A stretch of DNA of 64,000 nucleotides from Aureimonas sp. AU22 (GCF_001463745.1 NZ_BBWJ01000040.1:86189-150188), one strand, 5' to 3'. Counted from the first letter of the stretch, positions 8,749 to 18,671 are shown. The notes: generated from the sequence alone by a model not told the origin. Translations and numbers: made by a program.

Positions 8749-9159
8749 ATGGCTGGAGACGTCACGGCTGAACCGGACCGCCGCAAGGGCATGCTGCCCG
8801 CGTGGATGGTCTCGAAGGGAGGCCTCGCGGCGATAGCGGGCGGAACGCTGCTCCTCGCCTGCTGCGGGGCCTACGCCGCCCTGAGAGGCGACGGCGAGGC
8901 CCCGCCGGCAGTGACGGAGGAGAAGGTCGAGATCCCCGTCCCGATGCCCGTGGCGAGCAAGCCGCAGGCGATCAAGGCCGACGCCTACTCCATCGTCTCC
9001 GTCTTCGAAGGCGAGGCGTTCCTCGCGACCCCGAACGACCTCGTCCGCGTCGTGGTGGGGGCCGTCGTGCCGGGCCTCGGCACGATCACCTCCGTCGAGA
9101 CGTTCCCGAACGGGGGTGGCACCGTCGCCGGCACGGAGGCGGTGCTGCGCACGCGCTGA
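8749..9159 (+). CDS. hypothetical membrane-anchored protein
   Basis: A 136-residue product with a cytoplasmic N-terminus, one hydrophobic segment at about residues 24-45 (GLAAIAGGTLLLACCGAYAA) and a periplasmic C-terminal part. The latter contains a compact repeat-like stretch, FEGEAFLATPNDLVRVVVGAVVPGLGTI, which resembles the beta-rich C-termini of small anchored envelope proteins, but I cannot name a family. The ATG at 8749 is preceded by a GGAG; a TTG further upstream is in frame. It stands alone between two hairpins and converges with the next gene. Confidence 0.65.
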   Translation: MAGDVTAEPDRRKGMLPAWMVSKGGLAAIAGGTLLLACCGAYAALRGDGEAPPAVTEEKVEIPVPMPVASKPQAIKADAYSIVSVFEGEAFLATPNDLVRVVVGAVVPGLGTITSVETFPNGGGTVAGTEAVLRTR

Positions 9160-9177
9160 ACCGCCCGACGGATCCGG

Positions 9178-9216
9178 GCGAGCCTTCCTGGCAGGCGCAC
9201 GGTCGGGAAGGCTCGC
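9178..9216. terminator. hairpin between convergent genes, likely bidirectional terminator
   Basis: Perfect 11-base arms GCGAGCCTTCC and GGAAGGCTCGC around a 17-base loop, placed exactly in the short gap between the genes ending at 9159 (+) and 9226 (-). No T-tract, so termination is inferred from position and stem strength. Confidence 0.55.
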
Positions 9217-9225
9217 GCCGACGGG

Positions 9226-9690
9226 TCACGCCGACCTAGCGAGCGCCTCGGTGAAGATAGGCGAGAACGGACGCGCCGCCGCGGCGGCCGAGGGCGGGGG
9301 ATCGTCGTTCCGATCCGTCCACGGCGTCGGCCTGCGGCGCACCAGCCTCGCGACGAGGCGGTTCGTCCGCCGTGCCGCGAGGCTGTCGGCTGTTCCCGAT
9401 GCCGCGAGTTCCCCGTCCCGGTCGAGCGCCGTCATGGCCTCGAGGATCTCGTCGATCGGGATCACCGCGCCGCTGTCGAGCCGACGGAGCGAAGGCTTGT
9501 CCTCGACGGTTCGGCGGTCCGATGCCCACGAGGCCAGCAGCATGCGCTTCTGGCTCTTTGTGAGCCCAGCGGCCGAGACGACCTGGTCGGGATGGTTGAA
9601 GGTGTCCGCACCGGGCACCGAGGAGCTTTCAAAGCTTGCGGGCAGTCCGTCGGCGATCCGACCGGTGTCCGTTTCGTATGGGGTTTGCAT
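9226..9690 (-). CDS. hypothetical cytoplasmic protein
   Basis: A 154-residue soluble protein. The middle part (FNHPDQVVSAAGLTKSQKRMLLASWASD, then LRRLDSG and IDEILEAMTALD) has the look of a small conserved family seen in Rhizobiales, with predicted helices; I know no function. The C-terminal third is Arg/Pro-rich and probably disordered. The ATG at 9690 follows GGAGG at 9696-9700, which decides the start. It is divergent from the copA promoter. Confidence 0.7.
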   Translation of the reverse strand: MQTPYETDTGRIADGLPASFESSSVPGADTFNHPDQVVSAAGLTKSQKRMLLASWASDRRTVEDKPSLRRLDSGAVIPIDEILEAMTALDRDGELAASGTADSLAARRTNRLVARLVRRRPTPWTDRNDDPPPSAAAAARPFSPIFTEALARSA

Positions 9691-9865
9691 AGCCACATCC
9701 TCCGTTGAGCAACATGGATACGCTGCGCCGCCGCGAGACGTGGCGGCGGCACAGGCCCGTCTCCCGCGAGCCGGGCAATGCCCGATTTGGAAACCGTCGG
9801 CAGCGACGTCAAGACGACGGACGTTGGTCTGAAGGAAAGCGTCGCGAAAGACGTTCGCGTGTCCC

Positions 9866-9896
9866 TTGACCTTCCCATGGTGGGAAGCCCCATCTT
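9866..9896 (+). promoter_or_regulatory. CueR-type copper promoter of copA
   Basis: TTGACC (9866-9871) and CATCTT (9891-9896) with a 19-base spacer containing the dyad CTTCCCA-TGG-TGGGAAG. The same layout recurs before copZ at 12924. It sits 32 bases upstream of the copA start. Confidence 0.88.
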
Positions 9897-9928
9897 CCGG
9901 CAAGTCGCAAATTTCCGGGACGAAACCG

Positions 9929-12466
9929 ATGAACCAGACCGTTCCCTCGGAGAAGTTCGGGAAGTCCGCCGGGGTCCTCCGCCTCGACATCGAGGGCATG
10001 AGCTGCGCGTCCTGCGTCGGCCGCGTCGAGCGCGCCATCGCGGCGGTGCCGGGCGTCTCCTCCGCGTCCGTGAACCTCGCCGCAGAGCGCGCCGACGTGA
10101 CTTTCGCGGGCACCGTCGACGGGGCCGCGGTCCTGCATGCGGTCGAGGAGGCCGGCTACGGGGTCCGCCAGGAGACGCGGGAGCTCGGCATCGAGGGCAT
10201 GAGCTGCGCGTCCTGCGTCGAGCGGGTCGAGCGGGCGATCGCCGCCGTCCCCGGCGTGTCGACCGTCGCGGTGAACCTCGCGACCGAGCGCGCCACGGTG
10301 CGTGCGCTTCCCTCCGTGGACATGCGGACGGTCGAGGACGCCGTGCGAGGTGCCGGATACGAGCCGCGCGCCGTCACGGCGCCCGCCGCCGATGCCGAGG
10401 ACCCGCGCCGGGCCGCCAAGGAGGCGGAGTACGCGCTGCTGCGCCGCGACCTCCTCGTCGCCGCGATCCTCACCGCGCCGCTCTTCGTGCTCGAGATGGG
10501 CTCGCACCTCGTCCCCGCCTTTCACGACCTGGTCATGGACCGCATCGGGATGTGGGAGAGCCGCGTCCTCCAGTTCGTCCTCGCCTCGCTCGTGCTGTTC
10601 GGCCCCGGCCTGCGCTTCCTGCGCAAGGGACTGCCCGCGCTGGCGCGCCTCGCGCCCGACATGAACTCGCTGGTTGCCGTCGGCACGCTCGCGGCCTGGG
10701 GCTACTCCGTCGTCGCCACCTTCCTGCCCGGCGCGCTGCCCGCCGGGACGGCGAACGTCTACTTCGAGGCGGCCGCCGTCATCGTCACGCTGATCCTCCT
10801 CGGACGCCTCCTCGAGGCGCGGGCCAAGGGCCGGACGGGCGAGGCGATCAAGCGCCTGGTCGGGCTGCGCCCCAAGACGGCGCGGGTCGCGCGCGGCAGT
10901 GGATTCGCCGAGGTGCCGCTGGATGCGGTCGTGGTCGGGGACACCGTCGAGGTGCGCCCCGGGGAGCGGGTGCCGGTGGACGGGACGGTGCTCTCCGGCT
11001 CGTCCTTCGTCGACGAGTCCATGATCACGGGTGAGCCCGTTCCCGTCTCCAAGGAGGGCGGCGCGTCCGTGGTCGGCGGCACGATCAACAAGACCGGCAG
11101 CTTCACCTACCGCGCCGACCGCGTCGGCGGGGACACGGTGCTGGCGCAGATCATCCGCATGGTCGAGGAGGCGCAGGGCGGCAAGCTGCCGATCCAAGCG
11201 CTCGTGGACCGCGTGACGCGCTGGTTCGTCCCCGCGGTGATGGCCGCCGCCGCGCTAACCTTCCTCGTGTGGATGGTCCTCGGACCCGACCCGGCGCTCG
11301 GTTTCGCCCTCGTGAACGCGGTCGCAGTCCTCATCATCGCCTGTCCCTGCGCGATGGGCCTCGCGACGCCGACCTCGGTCATGGTCGGAACGGGACGCGC
11401 GGCCGAGCTTGGCGTGCTCTTCCGGCGCGGCGAGGCCTTGCAGTCCCTGCGCGAAGTCGACGTGGTCGCCCTCGACAAGACCGGGACGCTGACGGAAGGC
11501 CGCCCCGAACTGACGGACCTCGTCCTCGCGGACGGTTTCGGTCGCGGCGACGTGCTGGGTCTCGTCGCCTCCGTCGAGGCGAAGTCGGAGCACCCGATCG
11601 CCGCCGCCATCGTCGCGGCGGCGAAGGCGGAGGACGTGCCCGTCTCGCCCGTCGACCGCTTCGAGGCAGTCCCCGGGTTCGGCGTGGAGGCCACCGTCGG
11701 CGGGCGCGCCGTCGCCGTCGGGGCGGACCGCCTCATGACGCACCTCGGCCTGGATCCGTCCGCGTTCGCCGCCGAGGCGGAACGGCTGTCGCTGGAGGGC
11801 AAGTCACCCCTCTACGCCTCCGTCGACGGACGCCTCGCGGCGCTGGTCGTCGTATCGGATCCCGTGAAGGCGACGAGCGCCGCCGCGATCGGGGCGCTCC
11901 ACGGCCTCGGGCTGCGCGTCGCCATGGTGACGGGCGACAACGAACGGACCGCCAAGGCGGTCGCCGCCCGTCTCGGCATCGACGAGGTGTTCGCCGAGGT
12001 CCTGCCGGAGGGCAAGGTCACGGTCGTCCAGAGCCTCGGGCTGTCGGGCAAGGTCGCCTTCGTCGGCGACGGCATCAACGACGCCCCGGCGCTCGCCGCG
12101 GCGGACGTGGGCCTCGCTGTCGGCACGGGCACCGACGTCGCGATCGAGAGCGCTGATGTGGTGCTGATGTCCGGCGACCTCAACGCCGTCGTCACGGCCA
12201 TCGCCGTCTCGAGGGCGACGATCCGGAACATCCGGCAGAACCTGTTCTGGGCCTTCGCCTACAACGTCGTCCTCGTCCCCGTCGCGGCCGGCTTGCTCTA
12301 CCCGCTGAACGGCACGCTCCTGTCGCCGGCGCTGGCGGCGGGCGCCATGGCGCTGTCCAGCGTCTTCGTGCTCGGCAACGCGTTGCGCCTGCGGCGCTTC
12401 TCCGCCGTGGTCGCGGCACCGCCCGTCGACCCCTCAACCCGGGAGGTGACCCATGAACATCGGTGA
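9929..12466 (+). CDS. copA: Cu+-exporting P-type ATPase (P1B-1)
   Basis: An 845-residue copper ATPase. Two N-terminal HMA domains each carry GMSCASC (about residues 27-33 and 95-101). Then come the membrane region, the TGEP actuator loop, the transmembrane CPC motif ([11 protein letters not shown], about 471), DKTGTLT (about 516), SEHP, TGDN and [12 protein letters not shown] plus the GLATPTS context and the final-helix residues YN and MALSSV..N mark it as a Cu+ (or Ag+) exporter from the cytoplasm. The end overlaps cueR by 14 bases. It is driven by the CueR-type promoter just upstream. Confidence 0.96.
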   Translation: MNQTVPSEKFGKSAGVLRLDIEGMSCASCVGRVERAIAAVPGVSSASVNLAAERADVTFAGTVDGAAVLHAVEEAGYGVRQETRELGIEGMSCASCVERVERAIAAVPGVSTVAVNLATERATVRALPSVDMRTVEDAVRGAGYEPRAVTAPAADAEDPRRAAKEAEYALLRRDLLVAAILTAPLFVLEMGSHLVPAFHDLVMDRIGMWESRVLQFVLASLVLFGPGLRFLRKGLPALARLAPDMNSLVAVGTLAAWGYSVVATFLPGALPAGTANVYFEAAAVIVTLILLGRLLEARAKGRTGEAIKRLVGLRPKTARVARGSGFAEVPLDAVVVGDTVEVRPGERVPVDGTVLSGSSFVDESMITGEPVPVSKEGGASVVGGTINKTGSFTYRADRVGGDTVLAQIIRMVEEAQGGKLPIQALVDRVTRWFVPAVMAAAALTFLVWMVLGPDPALGFALVNAVAVLIIACPCAMGLATPTSVMVGTGRAAELGVLFRRGEALQSLREVDVVALDKTGTLTEGRPELTDLVLADGFGRGDVLGLVASVEAKSEHPIAAAIVAAAKAEDVPVSPVDRFEAVPGFGVEATVGGRAVAVGADRLMTHLGLDPSAFAAEAERLSLEGKSPLYASVDGRLAALVVVSDPVKATSAAAIGALHGLGLRVAMVTGDNERTAKAVAARLGIDEVFAEVLPEGKVTVVQSLGLSGKVAFVGDGINDAPALAAADVGLAVGTGTDVAIESADVVLMSGDLNAVVTAIAVSRATIRNIRQNLFWAFAYNVVLVPVAAGLLYPLNGTLLSPALAAGAMALSSVFVLGNALRLRRFSAVVAAPPVDPSTREVTHEHR

Positions 12467-12914
12467 AGCCGCCAAGGCCTCGGGCGTCAGCGCCAAGATG
12501 ATCCGCCACTACGAGGCGGCGGGGCTCATCCCGGCGGCCGAGCGCGCCGAATCCGGCTACCGCATGTATTCGTCGGCCGACGTGTCGACGCTGCGCTTCA
12601 TCCGAAGGGCCCGCGACCTGAACTTCTCCATGGAGAGGATCGGGCATCTGCTTGCCCTGTGGCGCGATCGCGGCCGCGCCAGCGCCGACGTGAAGCGCAT
12701 CGCGTTGGAACAGGTCGAGATGCTCGAGGCCCGCATGCGCGAGCTGGAGGAGATGGCGGGCACGCTCCGCCACCTCGCCCGCAACTGCCATGGGGACGAC
12801 CGACCCGACTGCCCGATCATCGGCAGCCTTGCCGACGGGGCCGCCCCGGAGGCGGCATCGCAGCCACGCCGCCGTGCGTCGCGGGCGCTGACGAAGGTCG
12901 GGGGGATCCGATGA
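12453..12914 (+). CDS. cueR: Cu(I)-responsive MerR-family activator
   Basis: A 153-residue regulator with all CueR features: N-terminal winged helix, dimerisation helix, Ser77 (the residue separating monovalent from divalent sensors) and the loop Cys112-x7-Cys120 (CHGDDRPDC). The C-terminus is extended by about 25 Arg/Ala-rich residues. The gene overlaps the copA 3' end by 14 bases, so regulator and transporter share a message. Two CueR-type promoters, before copA and before copZ, are the obvious targets. Confidence 0.94.
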   Translation: MNIGEAAKASGVSAKMIRHYEAAGLIPAAERAESGYRMYSSADVSTLRFIRRARDLNFSMERIGHLLALWRDRGRASADVKRIALEQVEMLEARMRELEEMAGTLRHLARNCHGDDRPDCPIIGSLADGAAPEAASQPRRRASRALTKVGGIR

Positions 12915-12923
12915 ACCCGGCCC

Positions 12924-12954
12924 TTGACCTTCCAACGATGGAAACCCCCATCTT
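12924..12954 (+). promoter_or_regulatory. second CueR-type promoter, upstream of copZ
   Basis: TTGACC (12924-12929), a 19-base spacer, and CATCTT (12949-12954), nearly base-for-base the copA promoter. The spacer holds the dyad CTTCCA-ACGA-TGGAAA. The copZ start is 20 bases downstream. Confidence 0.87.
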
Positions 12955-12973
12955 CCCCGGAAAGGAGACTGCC

Positions 12974-13177
12974 ATGCTGAAGCTGAAGGTGCAGGACATG
13001 AGCTGCGGCCACTGCGCGTCGACCGTGCGGAAGGCCGTGACGTCGGTCGACCCGGCCGCCGAGGTGACCGTCGACCTGCCGTCGGGCACGGTCACCGTCG
13101 AGAGCGCGGCCAGCGAGGCCAGCATCGGGGAGGCCATCAGGGCCGCGGGCTATCGGAACGAAACGTTAACTGCTTGA
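12974..13177 (+). CDS. copZ: CopZ-like copper chaperone (single HMA domain)
   Basis: A 67-residue single-domain protein with the HMA fold and the metal motif MSCGHC (about residues 9-14). It is the usual size for a cytoplasmic Cu(I) chaperone that feeds CopA and may return Cu(I) to CueR. The ATG at 12974 follows AAAGGAGA; a longer reading from further upstream would cross the promoter, so the short form is chosen. Confidence 0.9.
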   Translation: MLKLKVQDMSCGHCASTVRKAVTSVDPAAEVTVDLPSGTVTVESAASEASIGEAIRAAGYRNETLTA

Positions 13178-13305
13178 CCCTTTTCGTCGGCTTGTGCCTC
13201 CCCAAATTCCGGCGGGGGGATGACGCCGATCCCCTTCGAGCCCAAATTCGGCTCGATTTCGCTGACTTGAATCCTGCCCCGTCCCTCGGAGATCCATAGG
13301 CCCGC

Positions 13306-13716
13306 ATGTCGTTCGTCCTGAACAAGATGGCATCGCTGTTCGCGACCCTCGTGGTCGTCGGCATCGTGCTGTTCTGTTCGTCGGCGGCGCAGGCCCATGC
13401 CAACCACGACGCCCCTGCCGTCCGGGCTGCCGCCGAGGCCGTTGCCACGACCGATGCCGTGGACGAACCCGCAGATGGCGCCAGCACGCGCGAGTTGGCC
13501 GCCGCGAAGGACGCGAAGGACAGTCCCGTCGATTCCGGCCTGGCAGGCTCCTGCTGCGGCAAGGGCATGTCCAACTGCATGACGGCCGCGGTCGCCAACC
13601 CCTCGTGGACGCTCCCTGCGGCCCGTCCCGCTGGGCATGGCCGCCCGCTGGAGCCGAACGCCATCCACGGCGCCGTCGTCGACGGTCCGGTCCGGCCTCC
13701 CCGAGCCCTCGTCTGA
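13306..13716 (+). CDS. hypothetical secreted protein with Cys/His sites
   Basis: A 136-residue product with a signal peptide (hydrophobic stretch at residues 8-24, cleavage after AQA). The mature protein begins with HANHDA and has a cysteine cluster SCCGKGMSNCMT near residue 85. The layout suggests metal binding in the periplasm and recalls small copper-locus proteins, but no family is recognised. It lies between copZ and the RND adaptor gene on the same strand. The 128 bases before it show no promoter I trust. Confidence 0.6.
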   Translation: MSFVLNKMASLFATLVVVGIVLFCSSAAQAHANHDAPAVRAAAEAVATTDAVDEPADGASTRELAAAKDAKDSPVDSGLAGSCCGKGMSNCMTAAVANPSWTLPAARPAGHGRPLEPNAIHGAVVDGPVRPPRALV

Positions 13717-13775
13717 CATTCTGAACGGGCGCGTCCGCGCGCCCCGAGCGATGTTCCAGACCGTGGGCTTACCCC

Positions 13776-15494
13776 GTGACCCTCCGTATCCTGACCGCGG
13801 CCGTGATGGCCGTCATGGCGCTTGCCGCGCCTTCATCCGCCCATGAGGGCCACGACCACGGCGGGCCACCGCCGCCGACAGCCTCGGCGCAAGCGGCCCC
13901 CCGTGCCGAGGCGCAGAGCGCGCTGTTCGAGTTCGTCGCCGTGGCGCGCGGCAACGCCCTCGAGATCCACCTCGACCGCTTCGACACCAACGAGCCCGTC
14001 GTCGGGGCAACGATCGAGATCGACACGCCCGCCGGCCCGGCGACGGCAGCCGCGGACAGGGACCTATACCGCCTGGAGGCGGACTGGGTCCGGCAGCCGG
14101 GCGCCCACGACCTCATCGCGACGGTCACTAGCGGAACCGACGTCGACTTCCTCACCACGACCCTCACCATCCCCGAGGCGCCCGCGCCGGTAGTGACGGC
14201 GGGCGGCGGCTGGCTCGTCGGCTCGGCGCTCGCGACCGAGGTGCGGGAGGCCCTGGCGGTCGACCTGAAGGGGCGGCTGTCGCGCAACGACCCCGCCCTC
14301 CTCGCCGTCGGTGCCCTCGGCTTCGCCCTCGGCGTCCTCGCGATGGCCCTCCTTCGCCGGAAGGTCCTGCTCGCGGCCGGCACGGCGACGGCCCTCGTCC
14401 TCCTGTTCGGCGGATCGCTCGCCCTCGCGCACGAGGGGCACGACCACGGGACGCCCCCGGCAGCCATGCCGACGGCGGCGGGCGGCGCCGGGGCGCGGGA
14501 CCTGGCGCAACGCCTTCCCGACGGATCCGTGTTCGTGCCGAAACCCTCCCAGCGGATCCTCGCGATCCGCACGGTAAAGACCGCTCCCGCCGACCATCGC
14601 CGCAGCGTCGAGATGCCGGGCCGCGTGATCCCCGACCCGAACGCCAGCGGCTACGTGCAGGCCTCCGTCGCCGGGCGGCTCGCCCCGCCGCCCGGGGGCT
14701 TCCCACGTCTCGGCTCGAGGGTCGAGGCGGGGGACGTCCTCGCCTACGTCGCGTCGGCGATCCAGACGATCGACCAGTCGGACCTCCAGCAGCGGCTCAG
14801 CGAACTCGATCAGGCGATCTCGATCGCCGAGCAGCGGGTGCGTCGGTCCGAGACGCTGGTGAGGAGCGGCGCGATCGCGAAGACGACGCTCGACGAGACG
14901 AGGATCGAGCTCGAGGGCCTGCGCGACCGCCGGACCGCGATCGACCAGGTCCAGGTGAAGCCCGAGGCGCTCGTCGCCCCCGTGTCGGGCGTGGTCGCCG
15001 CGGCCAACGCCGTCGCGGGGCAGATGGCCGAGAGCAACGCCGTCGTCTTCCACATCGTCGATCCCGCCCGCCTCTGGGTCGAGGCGCTGGCCTACGGCTC
15101 CTCCGGGGCGTTCTCGGACGCCTCGGCGACGGGCGGGGGCACGCAGGCCCTCGCGCTGCGGTTCGAGGGCGCCGGGTTCGCCGACCGTTCGCAGGCGCTC
15201 CCCGTTCAGTTCTCGATCGAGGGCGGCGCGAAGGGGCTCCGCCTCGGCCAGATGCTGACGGTGCTCGCGCGGACCGAGGAGACGCAGACGGGCGTCGCGC
15301 TGCCGCGCACGAGCGTCCTGCGCGGCTCCAACGGCCAGGACATCGTGTTCCTCCACACCGGGGCCGAACGCTTCGAGCCGAGGGAGGTCCGCGTCCTGCC
15401 GCTCGACGGCGATCGCGTCCTCGTCGCCGCGGGGATCGATGCGGGCAGCCGCGTCGTGACCGAGGGCGCCGAACTCCTCAACCAGATCCGTTGA
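13776..15494 (+). CDS. HME-RND efflux periplasmic adaptor with extra N-terminal domain
   Basis: A 572-residue membrane-fusion protein, clearly longer than the 350-420 usual for CusB/CzcB. Residues 1-22 are a signal peptide followed by HEGHDHG. Residues 45-135 look like an immunoglobulin-type beta domain. There are membrane helices at about 170-215, then a second HEGHDHG. From about 245 the normal adaptor begins: barrel-sandwich hybrid (GRVIPDPNASGYVQA), helical hairpin (DQSDLQQRLSELDQAISIAEQRV), and beta-barrel with VASA/GSRVVTEGAELL near the end. It probably links the RND pump at 15505 to an outer-membrane channel not encoded here. GTG start. Confidence 0.85.
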   Translation: MTLRILTAAVMAVMALAAPSSAHEGHDHGGPPPPTASAQAAPRAEAQSALFEFVAVARGNALEIHLDRFDTNEPVVGATIEIDTPAGPATAAADRDLYRLEADWVRQPGAHDLIATVTSGTDVDFLTTTLTIPEAPAPVVTAGGGWLVGSALATEVREALAVDLKGRLSRNDPALLAVGALGFALGVLAMALLRRKVLLAAGTATALVLLFGGSLALAHEGHDHGTPPAAMPTAAGGAGARDLAQRLPDGSVFVPKPSQRILAIRTVKTAPADHRRSVEMPGRVIPDPNASGYVQASVAGRLAPPPGGFPRLGSRVEAGDVLAYVASAIQTIDQSDLQQRLSELDQAISIAEQRVRRSETLVRSGAIAKTTLDETRIELEGLRDRRTAIDQVQVKPEALVAPVSGVVAAANAVAGQMAESNAVVFHIVDPARLWVEALAYGSSGAFSDASATGGGTQALALRFEGAGFADRSQALPVQFSIEGGAKGLRLGQMLTVLARTEETQTGVALPRTSVLRGSNGQDIVFLHTGAERFEPREVRVLPLDGDRVLVAAGIDAGSRVVTEGAELLNQIR

Positions 15495-15504
15495 GGCCGC
15501 GCCC

Positions 15505-18500
15505 ATGTTCACGTTCCTCGTCACGCAGTCCCTGCGCAACCGCATGCTCGTCCTCGCGATCGCGGCGGTCCTCGTCATCTTCGGGGCCTTCGTCTCGTCG
15601 CGGCTGCCCGTCGACGTCTTCCCCGACCTGAACAGGCCGACCGTCACGCTGATGACGGAGGCCGAGGGCCTCGCCCCGCCGGAGGTGGAACAGCTCGTCA
15701 CCTACCCGATCGAGACGCGGATGAACGGCCTGCCGGGCGTCAGCCGCGTGCGGTCGGTCTCGGGCGTCGGCCTGTCGATCGTCTACGTCGAGTTCGACTG
15801 GGACACCGACATCTACATGAACCGCCAGCAGATCGCGGAGAAGCTGGCCCTCGTGCGCTCCCAGCTCCCAGCCGGGGTGACCCCGCAGATGGGGCCGATC
15901 TCCTCGATCATGGGCCAGGTCATGCTGGTCGCCATGACGGCGCCCGACGGGGTCTCTCCCATGGCCCTGCGCGAGGCCGCGGACGCGATCGTGCGCCCGC
16001 GCCTCCTGTCCGTCCCCGGCGTCGCCCAGGTGATCCCGATCGGCGGCGAGGTGCGGCAGTACCGCGTCGCGCCGAACCCGGCGGCGCTCCGCGCCCTCGG
16101 GGTTACCCTCGAACAGGTCGAGGCGGCCCTGACCTCCTTCGGCGCGAACACGGGCGGCGGCTTCACCGACCAGTATGCCCGCGAGTTCCTGATCCGGAAC
16201 GTCGGACGCAGCCTCAGCCTCGACGACCTGCGCAGCGTCGTCGTTGCGACCGTCGGCACCCAGCCCATCCTCCTCGCCCAAGTGGCCGACGTCTCGTTCG
16301 GGGCCCGCCAGAAGCGCGGCGAGGCGGGATACATGGGCAAGCCCGCCGTCGTCGTCTCGATCGAGAAGCAGCCGGACGTCGACACGGTCACGCTGACCCG
16401 GCAGTTGGAGGCGGCGCTCGGCGAGATTACCGCCTCGCTGCCGGACGGCATCAAGGCCGACCAGGTCCTGTTCCGGCAGGCCGACTTCATCGAGACCTCG
16501 GTCAAGAACGTCGAGACCGTGCTCCTCGAGGCCATCGCCGTCGTGGCGGTCGTCCTGTTCGCCTTCCTCCTCAACGTGCGCACCACCGTCATCTCGCTGA
16601 CGGCCATCCCCGTCTCGATCCTGGCGACCGGGATCGTCTTCCACCTCATGGGCCTGTCCATCAACACGATGACGCTCGGGGGGCTGGCCATCGCCATCGG
16701 CGAGCTCGTTGACGATGCGGTGGTGGACGTCGAGAACATCTTCCGCCGCCTCCGGGAGAACCGGGAGCTCGGCAACCCGCGCTCCGTCTTCGACGTCGTC
16801 GTCTCCGCCTCGCAGGAGGTGCGCTCGGGCATCGTCTACGCGACGGTCATCATCGTCCTCGTGTTCGTGCCGCTCTTCGCCCTGTCCGGCATCGAGGGGC
16901 GCCTCTTCGCGCCGCTGGGGCAGGCCTACATCGTCTCGATCCTCGCCAGCCTCGTCGTGTCGATCACCCTGACCCCGGTGATGGCCTACTACCTCCTGCC
17001 GGGACTGAAGCGCCTCGACGAGCACGAGAGCTTCATCGTGCGCTGGCTTAAGGCGGGCAACCGCGCGCTGCTCGACCGCGCCTTCCGCTGGCCGCGGCTC
17101 CTGATGGCGTGCGCGGTGCTGGGCGTCGGCGTCGCGGCCGTCGCCGCGACCGCGCTGCCGCGCGCCTTCCTGCCGCCGTTCAACGAGGGCACGCTCACCA
17201 TCAGCATGGCCTTCAACCCCGGCATCTCGCTGGCGGAGTCGCACCGGGTCGGCCTGATCGCCGAACGCCTCATCATGGAAGTGCCGGAGGTGTCCGTCGT
17301 CGGGCGGCGGACGGGACGCGCCGAACTCGACGAGCATGCAGAGGGCGTGCACTCGTCCGAGATCGAGGTGGACCTCGACACGGGCCGCCCGAAGGCGGCG
17401 ATCGAGGCGGACATCCGCTCGCGCCTGTCGGTCCTCCCGGTCTCGGTCAACGTCGGCCAGCCGATCTCGCACCGCCTCGACCACATGCTGTCGGGCGTGC
17501 GCGCCCAGATCGCCCTGAAGGTGTTCGGCGAGGACATCGACACGCTGCGCAGCGTCGCCGAGAGCCTGAGGGCGCGTCTGGCGACCGTCCCCGGCGTCGT
17601 CGACCTACAGGTGGAGAAGCAGGTCCGCATCCCGCAGCTCGAGATCCGGGTCGACTACGCCCGCGCGGCGCTGTTCGGCATCCAGCCGGCGAAGGTCACC
17701 GAGGAGCTGGAGCAGCTCTCCAACGGCCGCGTCGTCTCGCGCCTCGTCGACGGCAACCGGACCTACGACGTCGTCATGCGTCTCGGGGACACGGAACGCA
17801 CCACGCAGGCGCTGGGCGATCTCCTGATCGAGACGCCGTCGGGGTGGATCCCGGTGCGGGAACTCGCCGAGGTACGCGAGACGGACGGGCCCAACCAGAT
17901 CCTGCGCGAGAACGGGCAGCGCCGCGTCGTCGTGCTGGCCAACGCGGCCGGGGACGCGGACATGGCCGAGGTGATCGGGCGGATCCGGGCCGAGGTCGCG
18001 GCGGCGGCCCTGCCGCCGGGCTTCTCGACGAGCCTCGAGGGCACCTTCCAGGCCCAGGAGGAGGCGAGCCGCACCATCGGGCTCCTGTCCCTCGTGTCGC
18101 TCGCGATGATCTTCGCGATCCTCTACAGCCGCTACCGCTCGGCCGTGTTCACGCTGATCATCCTCGGCAGCATCCCGCTGGCCCTGATCGGCTCGGTCGC
18201 GGCCCTGTGGATCTCGGGACAGCCGCTCTCCGTCGCCTCGATGATCGGCTTCATCACCCTGACGGGCATCGCGGCCCGGAACGGCATCCTGAAGATCAGC
18301 CACTACATCAACCTGTCGATCCACGAGGGCATGCCGTTCGGGCGCGACCTCGTGATGCGCGGCAGCCTGGAACGGCTCACCCCTGTGCTGATGACCGCGC
18401 TGTCGGCGGGCGTCGCGCTGGTGCCGCTGATGGTCGACGCTTCGGCGCCGGGCAAGGAGATCCTCCACCCCGTCGCCGTGACGATCTTCGGGGGCCTCGT

Positions 18501-18651
18501 GTCCTCGACGCTGCTCGACACCTTCCTGACCCCCGTCCTCTTCCTTCGCTACGGCAGGAAGCCGCTGGAGCGACTGGTCGAGGCCGCCCGCCAAGCCGTG
18601 CCGGAGGAAGCCGACGCGGCTTCCGGCAGGGTCGCCGCCCACTCCTTCTGA
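15505..18651 (+). CDS. CusA/CzcA-family heavy-metal efflux RND pump
   Basis: A 1048-residue inner-membrane pump with the RND plan of two 6-helix halves and two large periplasmic loops. TM4 reads AIGELVDDAVVDVENIFRRLREN, with the paired Asp of the proton relay; this is neither the CzcA form (DFGxxxDGAVVxVEN) nor the CusA form, so the metal cannot be fixed. It starts 10 bases after the adaptor stop and is surely co-transcribed. It would export a metal from periplasm or cytoplasm at the cost of the proton gradient. Confidence 0.92.
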   Translation: MFTFLVTQSLRNRMLVLAIAAVLVIFGAFVSSRLPVDVFPDLNRPTVTLMTEAEGLAPPEVEQLVTYPIETRMNGLPGVSRVRSVSGVGLSIVYVEFDWDTDIYMNRQQIAEKLALVRSQLPAGVTPQMGPISSIMGQVMLVAMTAPDGVSPMALREAADAIVRPRLLSVPGVAQVIPIGGEVRQYRVAPNPAALRALGVTLEQVEAALTSFGANTGGGFTDQYAREFLIRNVGRSLSLDDLRSVVVATVGTQPILLAQVADVSFGARQKRGEAGYMGKPAVVVSIEKQPDVDTVTLTRQLEAALGEITASLPDGIKADQVLFRQADFIETSVKNVETVLLEAIAVVAVVLFAFLLNVRTTVISLTAIPVSILATGIVFHLMGLSINTMTLGGLAIAIGELVDDAVVDVENIFRRLRENRELGNPRSVFDVVVSASQEVRSGIVYATVIIVLVFVPLFALSGIEGRLFAPLGQAYIVSILASLVVSITLTPVMAYYLLPGLKRLDEHESFIVRWLKAGNRALLDRAFRWPRLLMACAVLGVGVAAVAATALPRAFLPPFNEGTLTISMAFNPGISLAESHRVGLIAERLIMEVPEVSVVGRRTGRAELDEHAEGVHSSEIEVDLDTGRPKAAIEADIRSRLSVLPVSVNVGQPISHRLDHMLSGVRAQIALKVFGEDIDTLRSVAESLRARLATVPGVVDLQVEKQVRIPQLEIRVDYARAALFGIQPAKVTEELEQLSNGRVVSRLVDGNRTYDVVMRLGDTERTTQALGDLLIETPSGWIPVRELAEVRETDGPNQILRENGQRRVVVLANAAGDADMAEVIGRIRAEVAAAALPPGFSTSLEGTFQAQEEASRTIGLLSLVSLAMIFAILYSRYRSAVFTLIILGSIPLALIGSVAALWISGQPLSVASMIGFITLTGIAARNGILKISHYINLSIHEGMPFGRDLVMRGSLERLTPVLMTALSAGVALVPLMVDASAPGKEILHPVAVTIFGGLVSSTLLDTFLTPVLFLRYGRKPLERLVEAARQAVPEEADAASGRVAAHSF

Positions 18652-18671
18652 CCCCCATGGAGACCACAACC

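Noticed and set aside
13174..13200. TTGACC after copZ, thought to be a third CueR promoter
   Set aside because: No -10-like hexamer at the 19-base distance and no dyad in the spacer.
15478..17484. 668-residue open frame opposite the RND pump gene
   Set aside because: Asp/Arg/His-rich antisense shadow of the pump; the sense strand has full RND motifs.
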